A stretch of DNA of 64,000 bases from Aradus depressus (GCA_963662175.1 OY759214.1:10664001-10728000); one strand, 5' to 3'. Shown: positions 43,680-56,027, counted from the stretch's first letter. The notes: generated from the letters alone by a model not told the origin. Numbers and translations: made by a program.

Positions 43680-46115
43680 ATGGGATTTTATCAAGATATC
43701 CACCGAACCTATGGTCTTCAGACTTTCCAACACCTGAAATCACTTGCCACAGACCTCAAGAAACTAGCGTGTGCCTACAACCAACGCATTTTCTTACTTA
43801 AATGCAGAAGACACCAGGTATTTCCACCCCATATTCAACAAAATTACAATTTTACCTTACAATTCTTGTGCAAGAAACCGAAACATTGTGATTTAGTACA
43901 AAAAGCAGTTCTCAAAGTTAAAAAATCAATTTTAAATATCGAAATAGACGCTTGTATATCTAACATTAAAGATATAGAGAATAGGATAACATCTCACAAA
44001 GATAGTTTAAGAACATTGTTACCAGTTGATATTTTTAATAACTTTGTAGAGAGGCAGAATCGTGCATTCAGCAGAGTACATTCTGCTATCCGTGATTCCC
44101 AAACCCGTAAAATAGATAATATTATTCACCAACAACACCCCTTGCCGTCTTTCAATTCTCATTGGTTTGTTAATTTAACAGGCACACCATTCCCAGTAGA
44201 AGTCAAAACGATTCTATCATTAGGACCTAAGTTTTCCATTCCCTATAAACACAATGACATTCCCGTACCAAAATTAATTGCAGATGTTGAATATATTATT
44301 AACTCTATGCCCAATAATGAAGAAAAAGATCCCATTAGAGCACGCTGTGTTAACGCGATTACTAATCACATCAATAAAAATAAACAAATAAATATTAATA
44401 AACCGAATGTCTTGGGTAGAGCCTTTGAATCGTCAAAAAAGTTTTTACGTAATAATCCTGACATTTTAATAATATCTGCAGACAAGTCCAAACAAACCGT
44501 CGCAATTAATAAAACAGAATATGAGAATAAGATGAGCTCGTTAATATCCGACCCTGCTACTTACCTAACGCTGAACAAAGATCCCACTATTAAATTAAAA
44601 AACACTACTAATTCTTTGATTAAAGCTGCTCACTCATCAGGGTATATTGATACGCACACCATGAAAAAATTAGTTAATTTCAGCCCCCAACCTCCTAAAA
44701 TATATGGGTTGGTGAAGACTCACAAACCTGGTAACCCTCTACGTCCCATTATTTCATTTGTTCAATCCCCCATGTATTCACTGGCCAAGTACTTAGCCAA
44801 CATTCTAAAAAACATGTCTGATAGTCCATATAATGCTAAGGATTCATTCAATTTCGTAGAATCAATCAAAAATCTCTCTGTCCCTCCTGGTTTTCAATTG
44901 ATTTCATTGGATGTGGCTTCACTGTTCACCAATGTTCCCATCTCTGATGTCTTAAACATTATAAAAGACAACTGGTCAAAAATAGAATCATTTACTTCCC
45001 TTCCTAAATGTACATTTATTGAGTTAGTTGAACTTTGTTGCACTAATGGATACTTCGTATATAATAATACATTTTACAAACAGATATTTGGCACTGCCAT
45101 GGGGAGTAGTCTGGGTCCCATTCTGGCTGATCTCATTATGAATAAACTCTTAGACTCTATTATTCCTAAACTACCCTATAAAATTCCTTTTTTATTCAAA
45201 TTTGTAGATGATATTTGTACCTGCATTCCATATAATCTTTTGACCCAGACCCTTGACTTATTTAATTCCTTTCACCCCAGGTTAAAATTCACCTATGAGC
45301 TTGAAAATAATAATTGCCTCCCTTTCCTGGACACCCTAGTTATTAGAAACGATGATGGCTCTATATCTACCAATTGGTATATCAATTCTATTAAATCTGA
45401 CAGATACTTTCATTTTTATTCTCATCACCCCTTTTCCCAAAAAATCAATTTTGCCACTGCAATGATCAATAGAATGCAAAGACTCAGTTCTACAACTTAC
45501 CATAACGATAATTTAAATAACATCAAAACTATTTTAAGAAAAAATGGCTACCCATGCAAAACCATTGACAGAATAATATTAAACAACCCTATCACGCTCA
45601 TTAATAACCCAGAACCCACCAATAATAATTTTAAATATTTTTCTATCCCTTATATTGTACAACTGTCTGAAAGATTAATGAAAATACTAAAATTTGATAA
45701 TGTGAGGATTGCTCCTAAAAATTTTAAAGTTGTCAAGTCACTATTCTCCCAAATTAAAGAACCTACCCCAAAAAACAACCAGTCTGACCTCATCTATCAG
45801 ATACCCTGTTCAGATTGTTCATCATCTTATGTTGGCATGACATCTCAATATTTAAAAAAGAGATTATACCAGCATGAGTATGATTGTAGAACAAAAACTG
45901 ACTCCGATAATTGCAGCGCCCTAATCAAACACCATAGCCTGAACAAACATAAGTTTGATTTCGCTAACACCAAAATTCTCGACAGAGAAATCAATTACTA
46001 TAAAAGGCTGACACTGGAAATGGTGTATATTGCCAAAACCTCAAATACTGTCAATTTTCGCACTGATACCAATAACCTGAGCAACATTTATGCCAATTTG
46101 CTTCAAAACTGCTGA
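43680..46115 (+). CDS. PLE RT + GIY-YIG endonuclease, unit 2
   Basis: Stop-free copy with the same catalytic residues as unit 1. Compared with the majority sequence it has Val in place of Phe at position 102 (AVLKVKK), a change shared only with unit 3. Has Ala at the position where unit 1 has Gly. Confidence 0.95.
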   Translation: MGFYQDIHRTYGLQTFQHLKSLATDLKKLACAYNQRIFLLKCRRHQVFPPHIQQNYNFTLQFLCKKPKHCDLVQKAVLKVKKSILNIEIDACISNIKDIENRITSHKDSLRTLLPVDIFNNFVERQNRAFSRVHSAIRDSQTRKIDNIIHQQHPLPSFNSHWFVNLTGTPFPVEVKTILSLGPKFSIPYKHNDIPVPKLIADVEYIINSMPNNEEKDPIRARCVNAITNHINKNKQININKPNVLGRAFESSKKFLRNNPDILIISADKSKQTVAINKTEYENKMSSLISDPATYLTLNKDPTIKLKNTTNSLIKAAHSSGYIDTHTMKKLVNFSPQPPKIYGLVKTHKPGNPLRPIISFVQSPMYSLAKYLANILKNMSDSPYNAKDSFNFVESIKNLSVPPGFQLISLDVASLFTNVPISDVLNIIKDNWSKIESFTSLPKCTFIELVELCCTNGYFVYNNTFYKQIFGTAMGSSLGPILADLIMNKLLDSIIPKLPYKIPFLFKFVDDICTCIPYNLLTQTLDLFNSFHPRLKFTYELENNNCLPFLDTLVIRNDDGSISTNWYINSIKSDRYFHFYSHHPFSQKINFATAMINRMQRLSSTTYHNDNLNNIKTILRKNGYPCKTIDRIILNNPITLINNPEPTNNNFKYFSIPYIVQLSERLMKILKFDNVRIAPKNFKVVKSLFSQIKEPTPKNNQSDLIYQIPCSDCSSSYVGMTSQYLKKRLYQHEYDCRTKTDSDNCSALIKHHSLNKHKFDFANTKILDREINYYKRLTLEMVYIAKTSNTVNFRTDTNNLSNIYANLLQNC

Positions 46116-46649
46116 ATCCATAGTTCTGTCTCCAATTATATTTAATATTTAAAATTTAGATTAATTTCATTGTGTGTCTATTTATTCTTTATTATGTATT
46201 ATTTCATTTTCGGTTAGTGTCACTTCTGTCTAAAATTCTTCATTTAATTAATAAGTTAAATTATGTTACTATTTATATAATTATAGAGTTTTTATTTTAT
46301 TTTATTTTTTCTCAACATAGTAAAATATCTGTTAGCCAGTAAGTAGTTCTCTTCAAATTTAAGTCCCGTTAACTGGGGTTTTCCCCGGATTTATTATCTG
46401 TTACCCTCGACCCTTCTGTACCCTTAGTTGAACGTAAGACCTCACAGTCTTCATGCCTTCTCCTCAACCATCTATATTCATAGTAAGTTTCCTTGTTGTT
46501 CATCAATGTGTATATGTATGTGAATGTATTAGGATGTATATATGTATTTATGTGGAGTTGTATGAGTGAATGTATATTTATGTACCTATATATAATTTTA
46601 ATCGATCACCCATTATATTTTTCTAATCTTGATACCCCCATGTTTGTTA

Positions 46650-46687
46650 GGCCCTGATGATGATATGAAATATATCGAAACGTTGGC
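46650..46687 (+). ncRNA. Hammerhead-like motif, PLE unit 3
   Basis: Same as unit 1; core at 46654-46660. Confidence 0.55.
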
Positions 46688-46802
46688 ATTTGAATAGTAT
46701 TTTCTTCATTGACTGACCCTCAATACCCCCAGAATTTTGAATTCTACAGTCGCTAGCAAACATCTACATTTAATAGAGGTACACAGTCCACCAAATACAA
46801 AC

Positions 46803-49238
46803 ATGGGATTTTATCAAGATATCCACCGAACCTATGGTCTTCAGACTTTCCAACACCTGAAATCACTTGCCACAGACCTCAAGAAACTAGCGTGTGCCTA
46901 CAACCAACGCATTTTCTTACTTAAATGCAGAAGACACCAGGTATTTCCACCCCATATTCAACAAAATTACAATTTTACCTTACAATTCTTGTGCAAGAAA
47001 CCGAAACATTGTGATTTAGTACAAAAAGCAGTTCTCAAAGTTAAAAAATCAATTTTAAATATCGAAATAGACGCTTGTATATCTAACATTAAAGATATAG
47101 AGAATAGGATAACATCTCACAAAGATAGTTTAAGAACATTGTTACCAGTTGATATTTTTAATAACTTTGTAGAGAGGCAGAATCGTGCATTCAGCAGAGT
47201 ACATTCTGCTATCCGTGATTCCCAAACCCGTAAAATAGATAATATTATTCACCAACAACACCCCTTGCCGTCTTTCAATTCTCATTGGTTTGTTAATTTA
47301 ACAGGCACACCATTCCCAGTAGAAGTCAAAACGATTCTATCATTAGGACCTAAGTTTTCCATTCCCTATAAACACAATGACATTCCCGTACCAAAATTAA
47401 TTGCAGATGTTGAATATATTATTAACTCTATGCCCAATAATGAAGAAAAAGATCCCATTAGAGCACGCTGTGTTAACGCGATTACTAATCACATCAATAA
47501 AAATAAACAAATAAATATTAATAAACCGAATGTCTTGGGTAGAGCCTTTGAATCGTCAAAAAAGTTTTTACGTAATAATCCTGACATTTTAATAATATCT
47601 GCAGACAAGTCCAAACAAACCGTCGCAATTAATAAAACAGAATATGAGAATAAGATGAGCTCGTTAATATCCGACCCTGCTACTTACCTAACGCTGAACA
47701 AAGATCCCACTATTAAATTAAAAAACACTACTAATTCTTTGATTAAAGCTGCTCACTCATCAGGGTATATTGATACGCACACCATGAAAAAATTAGTTAA
47801 TTTCAGCCCCCAACCTCCTAAAATATATGGGTTGGTGAAGACTCACAAACCTGGTAACCCTCTACGTCCCATTATTTCATTTGTTCAATCCCCCATGTAT
47901 TCACTGGCCAAGTACTTAGCCAACATTCTAAAAAACATGTCTGATAGTCCATATAATGCTAAGGATTCATTCAATTTCGTAGAATCAATCAAAAATCTCT
48001 CTGTCCCTCCTGGTTTTCAATTGATTTCATTGGATGTGGCTTCACTGTTCACCAATGTTCCCATCTCTGATGTCTTAAACATTATAAAAGACAACTGGTC
48101 AAAAATAGAATCATTTACTTCCCTTCCTAAATGTACATTTATTGAGTTAGTTGAACTTTGTTGCACTAATGGATACTTCGTATATAATAATACATTTTAC
48201 AAACAGATATTTGGCACTGCCATGGGGAGTAGTCTGGGTCCCATTCTGGCTGATCTCATTATGAATAAACTCTTAGACTCTATTATTCCTAAACTACCCT
48301 ATAAAATTCCTTTTTTATTCAAATTTGTAGATGATATTTGTACCTGCATTCCATATAATCTTTTGACCCAGACCCTTGACTTATTTAATTCCTTTCACCC
48401 CAGGTTAAAATTCACCTATGAGCTTGAAAATAATAATTGCCTCCCTTTCCTGGACACCCTAGTTATTAGAAACGATGATGGCTCTATATCTACCAATTGG
48501 TATATCAATTCTATTAAATCTGACAGATACTTTCATTTTTATTCTCATCACCCCTTTTCCCAAAAAATCAATTTTGCCACTGCAATGATCAATAGAATGC
48601 AAAGACTCAGTTCTACAACTTACCATAACGATAATTTAAATAACATCAAAACTATTTTAAGAAAAAATGGCTACCCATGCAAAACCATTGACAGAATAAT
48701 ATTAAACAACCCTATCACGCTCATTAATAACCCAGAACCCACCAATAATAATTTTAAATATTTTTCTATCCCTTATATTGTACAACTGTCTGAAAGATTA
48801 ATGAAAATACTAAAATTTGATAATGTGAGGATTGCTCCTAAAAATTTTAAAGTTGTCAAGTCACTATTCTCCCAAATTAAAGAACCTACCCCAAAAAACA
48901 ACCAGTCTGACCTCATCTATCAGATACCCTGTTCAGATTGTTCATCATCTTATGTTGGCATGACATCTCAATATTTAAAAAAGAGATTATACCAGCATGA
49001 GTATGATTGTAGAACAAAAACTGACTCCGATAATTGCAGCGCCCTAATCAAACACCATAGCCTGAACAAACATAAGTTTGATTTCGCTAACACCAAAATT
49101 CTCGACAGAGAAATCAATTACTATAAAAGGCTGACACTGGAAATGGTGTATATTGCCAAAACCTCAAATACTGTCAATTTTCGCACTGATACCAATAACC
49201 TGAGCAACATTTATGCCAATTTGCTTCAAAACTGCTGA
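46803..49238 (+). CDS. PLE RT + GIY-YIG endonuclease, unit 3
   Basis: Stop-free; protein apparently identical to unit 2, including the Phe-to-Val change at 102. Units 2 and 3 therefore probably arose from each other by duplication within the array. Confidence 0.95.
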   Translation: MGFYQDIHRTYGLQTFQHLKSLATDLKKLACAYNQRIFLLKCRRHQVFPPHIQQNYNFTLQFLCKKPKHCDLVQKAVLKVKKSILNIEIDACISNIKDIENRITSHKDSLRTLLPVDIFNNFVERQNRAFSRVHSAIRDSQTRKIDNIIHQQHPLPSFNSHWFVNLTGTPFPVEVKTILSLGPKFSIPYKHNDIPVPKLIADVEYIINSMPNNEEKDPIRARCVNAITNHINKNKQININKPNVLGRAFESSKKFLRNNPDILIISADKSKQTVAINKTEYENKMSSLISDPATYLTLNKDPTIKLKNTTNSLIKAAHSSGYIDTHTMKKLVNFSPQPPKIYGLVKTHKPGNPLRPIISFVQSPMYSLAKYLANILKNMSDSPYNAKDSFNFVESIKNLSVPPGFQLISLDVASLFTNVPISDVLNIIKDNWSKIESFTSLPKCTFIELVELCCTNGYFVYNNTFYKQIFGTAMGSSLGPILADLIMNKLLDSIIPKLPYKIPFLFKFVDDICTCIPYNLLTQTLDLFNSFHPRLKFTYELENNNCLPFLDTLVIRNDDGSISTNWYINSIKSDRYFHFYSHHPFSQKINFATAMINRMQRLSSTTYHNDNLNNIKTILRKNGYPCKTIDRIILNNPITLINNPEPTNNNFKYFSIPYIVQLSERLMKILKFDNVRIAPKNFKVVKSLFSQIKEPTPKNNQSDLIYQIPCSDCSSSYVGMTSQYLKKRLYQHEYDCRTKTDSDNCSALIKHHSLNKHKFDFANTKILDREINYYKRLTLEMVYIAKTSNTVNFRTDTNNLSNIYANLLQNC

Positions 49239-49772
49239 ATCCATAGTTCTGTCTCCAATTATATTTAATATTTAAAATTTAGATTAATTTCATTGTGTGT
49301 CTATTTATTCTTTATTATGTATTATTTCATTTTCGGTTAGTGTCACTTCTGTCTAAAATTCTTCATTTAATTAATAAGTTAAATTATGTTACTATTTATA
49401 TAATTATAGAGTTTTTATTTTATTTTATTTTTTCTCAACATAGTAAAATATCTGTTAGCCAGTAAGTAGTTCTCTTCAAATTTAAGTCCCGTTAACTGGG
49501 GTTTTCCCCGGATTTATTATCTGTTACCCTCGACCCTTCTGTACCCTTAGTTGAACGTAAGACCTCACAGTCTTCATGCCTTCTCCTCAACCATCTATAT
49601 TCATAGTAAGTTTCCTTGTTGTTCATCAATGTGTATATGTATGTGAATGTATTAGGATGTATATATGTATTTATGTGGAGTTGTATGAGTGAATGTATAT
49701 TTATGTACCTATATATAATTTTAATCGATCACCCATTATATTTTTCTAATCTTGATACCCCCATGTTTGTTA

Positions 49773-49810
49773 GGCCCTGATGATGATATGAAATATATCG
49801 AAACGTTGGC
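49773..49810 (+). ncRNA. Hammerhead-like motif, PLE unit 4
   Basis: Same as unit 1; core at 49777-49783. Confidence 0.55.
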
Positions 49811-49925
49811 ATTTGAATAGTATTTTCTTCATTGACTGACCCTCAATACCCCCAGAATTTTGAATTCTACAGTCGCTAGCAAACATCTACATTTAATAGA
49901 GGTACACAGTCCACCAAATACAAAC

Positions 49926-52370
49926 ATGGGATTTTATCAAGATATCCACCGAACCTATGGTCTTCAGACTTTCCAACACCTGAAATCACTTGCCACAGAC
50001 CTCAAGAAACTAGCGTGTGCCTACAACCAACGCATTTTCTTACTTAAATGCAGAAGACACCAGGTATTTCCACCCCATATTCAACAAAATTACAATTTTA
50101 CCTTACAATTCTTGTGCAAGAAACCGAAACATTGTGATTTAGTACAAAAAGCAGTTCTCAAATTTAAAAAAAAAAAAAAATCAATTTTAAATATCGAAAT
50201 AGACGCTTGTATATCTAACATTAAAGATATAGAGAATAGGATAACATCTCACAAAGATAGTTTAAGAACATTGTTACCAGTTGATATTTTTAATAACTTT
50301 GTAGAGAGGCAGAATCGTGCATTCAGCAGAGTACATTCTGCTATCCGTGATTCCCAAACCCGTAAAATAGATAATATTATTCACCAACAACACCCCTTGC
50401 CGTCTTTCAATTCTCATTGGTTTGTTAATTTAACAGGCACACCATTCCCAGTAGAAGTCAAAACGATTCTATCATTAGGACCTAAGTTTTCCATTCCCTA
50501 TAAACACAATGACATTCCCGTACCAAAATTAATTGCAGATGTTGAATATATTATTAACTCTATGCCCAATAATGAAGAAAAAGATCCCATTAGAGCACGC
50601 TGTGTTAACGCGATTACTAATCACATCAATAAAAATAAACAAATAAATATTAATAAACCGAATATCTTGGGTAGAGCCTTTGAATCGTCAAAAAAGTTTT
50701 TACGTAATAATCCTGACATTTTAATAATATCTGCAGACAAGTCCAAACAAACCGTCGCAATTAATAAAACAGAATATGAGAATAAGATGAGCTCGTTAAT
50801 ATCCGACCCTGCTACTTACCTAACGCTGAACAAAGATCCCACTATTAAATTAAAAAACACTACTAATTCTTTGATTAAAGCTGCTCACTCATCAGGGTAT
50901 ATTGATACGCACACCATGAAAAAATTAGTTAATTTCAGCCCCCAACCTCCTAAAATATATGGGTTGGTGAAGACTCACAAACCTGGTAACCCTCTACGTC
51001 CCATTATTTCATTTGTTCAATCCCCCATGTATTCACTGGCCAAGTACTTAGCCAACATTCTAAAAAACATGTCTGATAGTCCATATAATGCTAAGGATTC
51101 ATTCAATTTCGTAGAATCAATCAAAAATCTCTCTGTCCCTCCTGGTTTTCAATTGATTTCATTGGATGTGGCTTCACTGTTCACCAATGTTCCCATCTCT
51201 GATGTCTTAAACATTATAAAAGACAACTGGTCAAAAATAGAATCATTTACTTCCCTTCCTAAATGTACATTTATTGAGTTAGTTGAACTTTGTTGCACTA
51301 ATGGATACTTCGTATATAATAATACATTTTACAAACAGATATTTGGCACTGCCATGGGGAGTAGTCTGGGTCCCATTCTGGCTGATCTCATTATGAATAA
51401 ACTCTTAGACTCTATTATTCCTAAACTACCCTATAAAATTCCTTTTTTATTCAAATTTGTAGATGATATTTGTACCTGCATTCCATATAATCTTTTGACC
51501 CAGACCCTTGACTTATTTAATTCCTTTCACCCCAGGTTAAAATTCACCTATGAGCTTGAAAATAATAATTGCCTCCCTTTCCTGGACACCCTAGTTATTA
51601 GAAACGATGATGGCTCTATATCTACCAATTGGTATATCAATTCTATTAAATCTGACAGATACTTTCATTTTTATTCTCATCACCCCTTTTCCCAAAAAAT
51701 CAATTTTGCCACTGCAATGATCAATAGAATGCAAAGACTCAGTTCTACAACTTACCATAACGATAATTTAAATAACATCAAAACTATTTTAAGAAAAAAT
51801 GGCTACCCATGCAAAACCATTGACAGAATAATATTAAACAACCCTATCACGCTCATTAATAACCCAGAACCCACCAATAATAATTTTAAATATTTTTCTA
51901 TCCCTTATATTGTACAACTGTCTGAAAGATTAATGAAAATACTAAAATTTGATAATGTGAGGATTGCTCCTAAAAATTTTAAAGTTGTCAAGTCACTATT
52001 CTCCCAAATTAAAGAACCTACCCCAAAAAACAACCAGTCTGACCTCATCTATCAGATACCCTGTTCAGATTGTTCATCATCTTATGTTGGCATGACATCT
52101 CAATATTTAAAAAAGAGATTATACCAGCATGAGTATGATTGTAGAACAAAAACTGACTCCGATAATTGCAGCGCCCTAATCAAACACCATAGCCTGAACA
52201 AACATAAGTTTGATTTCGCTAACACCAAAATTCTCGACAGAGAAATCAATTACTATAAAAGGCTGACACTGGAAATGGTGTATATTGCCAAAACCTCAAA
52301 TACTGTCAATTTTCGCACTGATACCAATAACCTGAGCAACATTTATGCCAATTTGCTTCAAAACTGCTGA
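49926..52370 (+). CDS. PLE RT + GIY-YIG endonuclease, unit 4 (A-run expansion)
   Basis: Stop-free but 9 bp longer: an A run near 50166-50179 is expanded, adding three lysines (KFKKKKKSIL) in the N-terminal region. It also has Ile for Val in NKPNILGRAF. Frame and all RT and GIY-YIG residues are kept. The expansion may be slippage or a sequencing or assembly error in a homopolymer, although a gain of exactly three codons favours a real change. Confidence 0.93.
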   Translation: MGFYQDIHRTYGLQTFQHLKSLATDLKKLACAYNQRIFLLKCRRHQVFPPHIQQNYNFTLQFLCKKPKHCDLVQKAVLKFKKKKKSILNIEIDACISNIKDIENRITSHKDSLRTLLPVDIFNNFVERQNRAFSRVHSAIRDSQTRKIDNIIHQQHPLPSFNSHWFVNLTGTPFPVEVKTILSLGPKFSIPYKHNDIPVPKLIADVEYIINSMPNNEEKDPIRARCVNAITNHINKNKQININKPNILGRAFESSKKFLRNNPDILIISADKSKQTVAINKTEYENKMSSLISDPATYLTLNKDPTIKLKNTTNSLIKAAHSSGYIDTHTMKKLVNFSPQPPKIYGLVKTHKPGNPLRPIISFVQSPMYSLAKYLANILKNMSDSPYNAKDSFNFVESIKNLSVPPGFQLISLDVASLFTNVPISDVLNIIKDNWSKIESFTSLPKCTFIELVELCCTNGYFVYNNTFYKQIFGTAMGSSLGPILADLIMNKLLDSIIPKLPYKIPFLFKFVDDICTCIPYNLLTQTLDLFNSFHPRLKFTYELENNNCLPFLDTLVIRNDDGSISTNWYINSIKSDRYFHFYSHHPFSQKINFATAMINRMQRLSSTTYHNDNLNNIKTILRKNGYPCKTIDRIILNNPITLINNPEPTNNNFKYFSIPYIVQLSERLMKILKFDNVRIAPKNFKVVKSLFSQIKEPTPKNNQSDLIYQIPCSDCSSSYVGMTSQYLKKRLYQHEYDCRTKTDSDNCSALIKHHSLNKHKFDFANTKILDREINYYKRLTLEMVYIAKTSNTVNFRTDTNNLSNIYANLLQNC

Positions 52371-52904
52371 ATCCATAGTTCTGTCTCCAATTATATTTAA
52401 TATTTAAAATTTAGATTAATTTCATTGTGTGTCTATTTATTCTTTATTATGTATTATTTCATTTTCGGTTAGTGTCACTTCTGTCTAAAATTCTTCATTT
52501 AATTAATAAGTTAAATTATGTTACTATTTATATAATTATAGAGTTTTTATTTTATTTTATTTTTTCTCAACATAGTAAAATATCTGTTAGCCAGTAAGTA
52601 GTTCTCTTCAAATTTAAGTCCCGTTAACTGGGGTTTTCCCCGGATTTATTATCTGTTACCCTCGACCCTTCTGTACCCTTAGTTGAACGTAAGACCTCAC
52701 AGTCTTCATGCCTTCTCCTCAACCATCTATATTCATAGTAAGTTTCCTTGTTGTTCATCAATGTGTATATGTATGTGAATGTATTAGGATGTATATATGT
52801 ATTTATGTGGAGTTGTATGAGTGAATGTATATTTATGTACCTATATATAATTTTAATCGATCACCCATTATATTTTTCTAATCTTGATACCCCCATGTTT
52901 GTTA

Positions 52905-52942
52905 GGCCCTGATGATGATATGAAATATATCGAAACGTTGGC
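52905..52942 (+). ncRNA. Hammerhead-like motif, PLE unit 5
   Basis: Same as unit 1; core at 52909-52915. Confidence 0.55.
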
Positions 52943-53057
52943 ATTTGAATAGTATTTTCTTCATTGACTGACCCTCAATACCCCCAGAATTTTGAATTCT
53001 ACAGTCGCTAGCAAACATCTACATTTAATAGAGGTACACAGTCCACCAAATACAAAC

Positions 53058-55493
53058 ATGGGATTTTATCAAGATATCCACCGAACCTATGGTCTTCAGA
53101 CTTTCCAACACCTGAAATCACTTGCCACAGACCTCAAGAAACTAGCGTGTGCCTACAACCAACGCATTTTCTTACTTAAATGCAGAAGACACCAGGTATT
53201 TCCACCCCATATTCAACAAAATTACAATTTTACCTTACAATTCTTGTGCAAGAAACCGAAACATTGTGATTTAGTACAAAAAGCAGTTCTCAAATTTAAA
53301 AAATCAATTTTAAATATCGAAATAGACGCTTGTATATCTAACATTAAAGATATAGAGAATAGGATAACATCTCACAAAGATAGTTTAAGAACATTGTTAC
53401 CAGTTGATATTTTTAATAACTTTGTAGAGAGGCAGAATCGTGCATTCAGCAGAGTACATTCTGCTATCCGTGATTCCCAAACCCGTAAAATAGATAATAT
53501 TATTCACCAACAACACCCCTTGCCGTCTTTCAATTCTCATTGGTTTGTTAATTTAACAGGCACACCATTCCCAGTAGAAGTCAAAACGATTCTATCATTA
53601 GGACCTAAGTTTTCCATTCCCTATAAACACAATGACATTCCCGTACCAAAATTAATTGCAGATGTTGAATATATTATTAACTCTATGCCCAATAATGAAG
53701 AAAAAGATCCCATTAGAGCACGCTGTGTTAACGCGATTACTAATCACATCAATAAAAATAAACAAATAAATATTAATAAACCGAATGTCTTGGGTAGAGC
53801 CTTTGAATCGTCAAAAAAGTTTTTACGTAATAATCCTGACATTTTAATAATATCTGCAGACAAGTCCAAACAAACCGTCGCAATTAATAAAACAGAATAT
53901 GAGAATAAGATGAGCTCGTTAATATCCGACCCTGCTACTTACCTAACGCTGAACAAAGATCCCACTATTAAATTAAAAAACACTACTAATTCTTTGATTA
54001 AAGCTGCTCACTCATCAGGGTATATTGATACGCACACCATGAAAAAATTAGTTAATTTCAGCCCCCAACCTCCTAAAATATATGGGTTGGTGAAGACTCA
54101 CAAACCTGGTAACCCTCTACGTCCCATTATTTCATTTGTTCAATCCCCCATGTATTCACTGGCCAAGTACTTAGCCAACATTCTAAAAAACATGTCTGAT
54201 AGTCCATATAATGCTAAGGATTCATTCAATTTCGTAGAATCAATCAAAAATCTCTCTGTCCCTCCTGGTTTTCAATTGATTTCATTGGATGTGGCTTCAC
54301 TGTTCACCAATGTTCCCATCTCTGATGTCTTAAACATTATAAAAGACAACTGGTCAAAAATAGAATCATTTACTTCCCTTCCTAAATGTACATTTATTGA
54401 GTTAGTTGAACTTTGTTGCACTAATGGATACTTCGTATATAATAATACATTTTACAAACAGATATTTGGCACTGCCATGGGGAGTAGTCTGGGTCCCATT
54501 CTGGCTGATCTCATTATGAATAAACTCTTAGACTCTATTATTCCTAAACTACCCTATAAAATTCCTTTTTTATTCAAATTTGTAGATGATATTTGTACCT
54601 GCATTCCATATAATCTTTTGACCCAGACCCTTGACTTATTTAATTCCTTTCACCCCAGGTTAAAATTCACCTATGAGCTTGAAAATAATAATTGCCTCCC
54701 TTTCCTGGACACCCTAGTTATTAGAAACGATGATGGCTCTATATCTACCAATTGGTATATCAATTCTATTAAATCTGACAGATACTTTCATTTTTATTCT
54801 CATCACCCCTTTTCCCAAAAAATCAATTTTGCCACTGCAATGATCAATAGAATGCAAAGACTCAGTTCTACAACTTACCATAACGATAATTTAAATAACA
54901 TCAAAACTATTTTAAGAAAAAATGGCTACCCATGCAAAACCATTGACAGAATAATATTAAACAACCCTATCACGCTCATTAATAACCCAGAACCCACCAA
55001 TAATAATTTTAAATATTTTTCTATCCCTTATATTGTACAACTGTCTGAAAGATTAATGAAAATACTAAAATTTGATAATGTGAGGATTGCTCCTAAAAAT
55101 TTTAAAGTTGTCAAGTCACTATTCTCCCAAATTAAAGAACCTACCCCAAAAAACAACCAGTCTGACCTCATCTATCAGATACCCTGTTCAGATTGTTCAT
55201 CATCTTATGTTGGCATGACATCTCAATATTTAAAAAAGAGATTATACCAGCATGAGTATGATTGTAGAACAAAAACTGACTCCGATAATTGCAGCGCCCT
55301 AATCAAACACCATAGCCTGAACAAACATAAGTTTGATTTCGCTAACACCAAAATTCTCGACAGAGAAATCAATTACTATAAAAGGCTGACACTGGAAATG
55401 GTGTATATTGCCAAAACCTCAAATACTGTCAATTTTCGCACTGATACCAATAACCTGAGCAACATTTATGCCAATTTGCTTCAAAACTGCTGA
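53058..55493 (+). CDS. PLE RT + GIY-YIG endonuclease, unit 5
   Basis: Stop-free, majority sequence (Phe102, Ala338); protein apparently identical to unit 6. Confidence 0.95.
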   Translation: MGFYQDIHRTYGLQTFQHLKSLATDLKKLACAYNQRIFLLKCRRHQVFPPHIQQNYNFTLQFLCKKPKHCDLVQKAVLKFKKSILNIEIDACISNIKDIENRITSHKDSLRTLLPVDIFNNFVERQNRAFSRVHSAIRDSQTRKIDNIIHQQHPLPSFNSHWFVNLTGTPFPVEVKTILSLGPKFSIPYKHNDIPVPKLIADVEYIINSMPNNEEKDPIRARCVNAITNHINKNKQININKPNVLGRAFESSKKFLRNNPDILIISADKSKQTVAINKTEYENKMSSLISDPATYLTLNKDPTIKLKNTTNSLIKAAHSSGYIDTHTMKKLVNFSPQPPKIYGLVKTHKPGNPLRPIISFVQSPMYSLAKYLANILKNMSDSPYNAKDSFNFVESIKNLSVPPGFQLISLDVASLFTNVPISDVLNIIKDNWSKIESFTSLPKCTFIELVELCCTNGYFVYNNTFYKQIFGTAMGSSLGPILADLIMNKLLDSIIPKLPYKIPFLFKFVDDICTCIPYNLLTQTLDLFNSFHPRLKFTYELENNNCLPFLDTLVIRNDDGSISTNWYINSIKSDRYFHFYSHHPFSQKINFATAMINRMQRLSSTTYHNDNLNNIKTILRKNGYPCKTIDRIILNNPITLINNPEPTNNNFKYFSIPYIVQLSERLMKILKFDNVRIAPKNFKVVKSLFSQIKEPTPKNNQSDLIYQIPCSDCSSSYVGMTSQYLKKRLYQHEYDCRTKTDSDNCSALIKHHSLNKHKFDFANTKILDREINYYKRLTLEMVYIAKTSNTVNFRTDTNNLSNIYANLLQNC

Positions 55494-56027
55494 ATCCATA
55501 GTTCTGTCTCCAATTATATTTAATATTTAAAATTTAGATTAATTTCATTGTGTGTCTATTTATTCTTTATTATGTATTATTTCATTTTCGGTTAGTGTCA
55601 CTTCTGTCTAAAATTCTTCATTTAATTAATAAGTTAAATTATGTTACTATTTATATAATTATAGAGTTTTTATTTTATTTTATTTTTTCTCAACATAGTA
55701 AAATATCTGTTAGCCAGTAAGTAGTTCTCTTCAAATTTAAGTCCCGTTAACTGGGGTTTTCCCCGGATTTATTATCTGTTACCCTCGACCCTTCTGTACC
55801 CTTAGTTGAACGTAAGACCTCACAGTCTTCATGCCTTCTCCTCAACCATCTATATTCATAGTAAGTTTCCTTGTTGTTCATCAATGTGTATATGTATGTG
55901 AATGTATTAGGATGTATATATGTATTTATGTGGAGTTGTATGAGTGAATGTATATTTATGTACCTATATATAATTTTAATCGATCACCCATTATATTTTT
56001 CTAATCTTGATACCCCCATGTTTGTTA

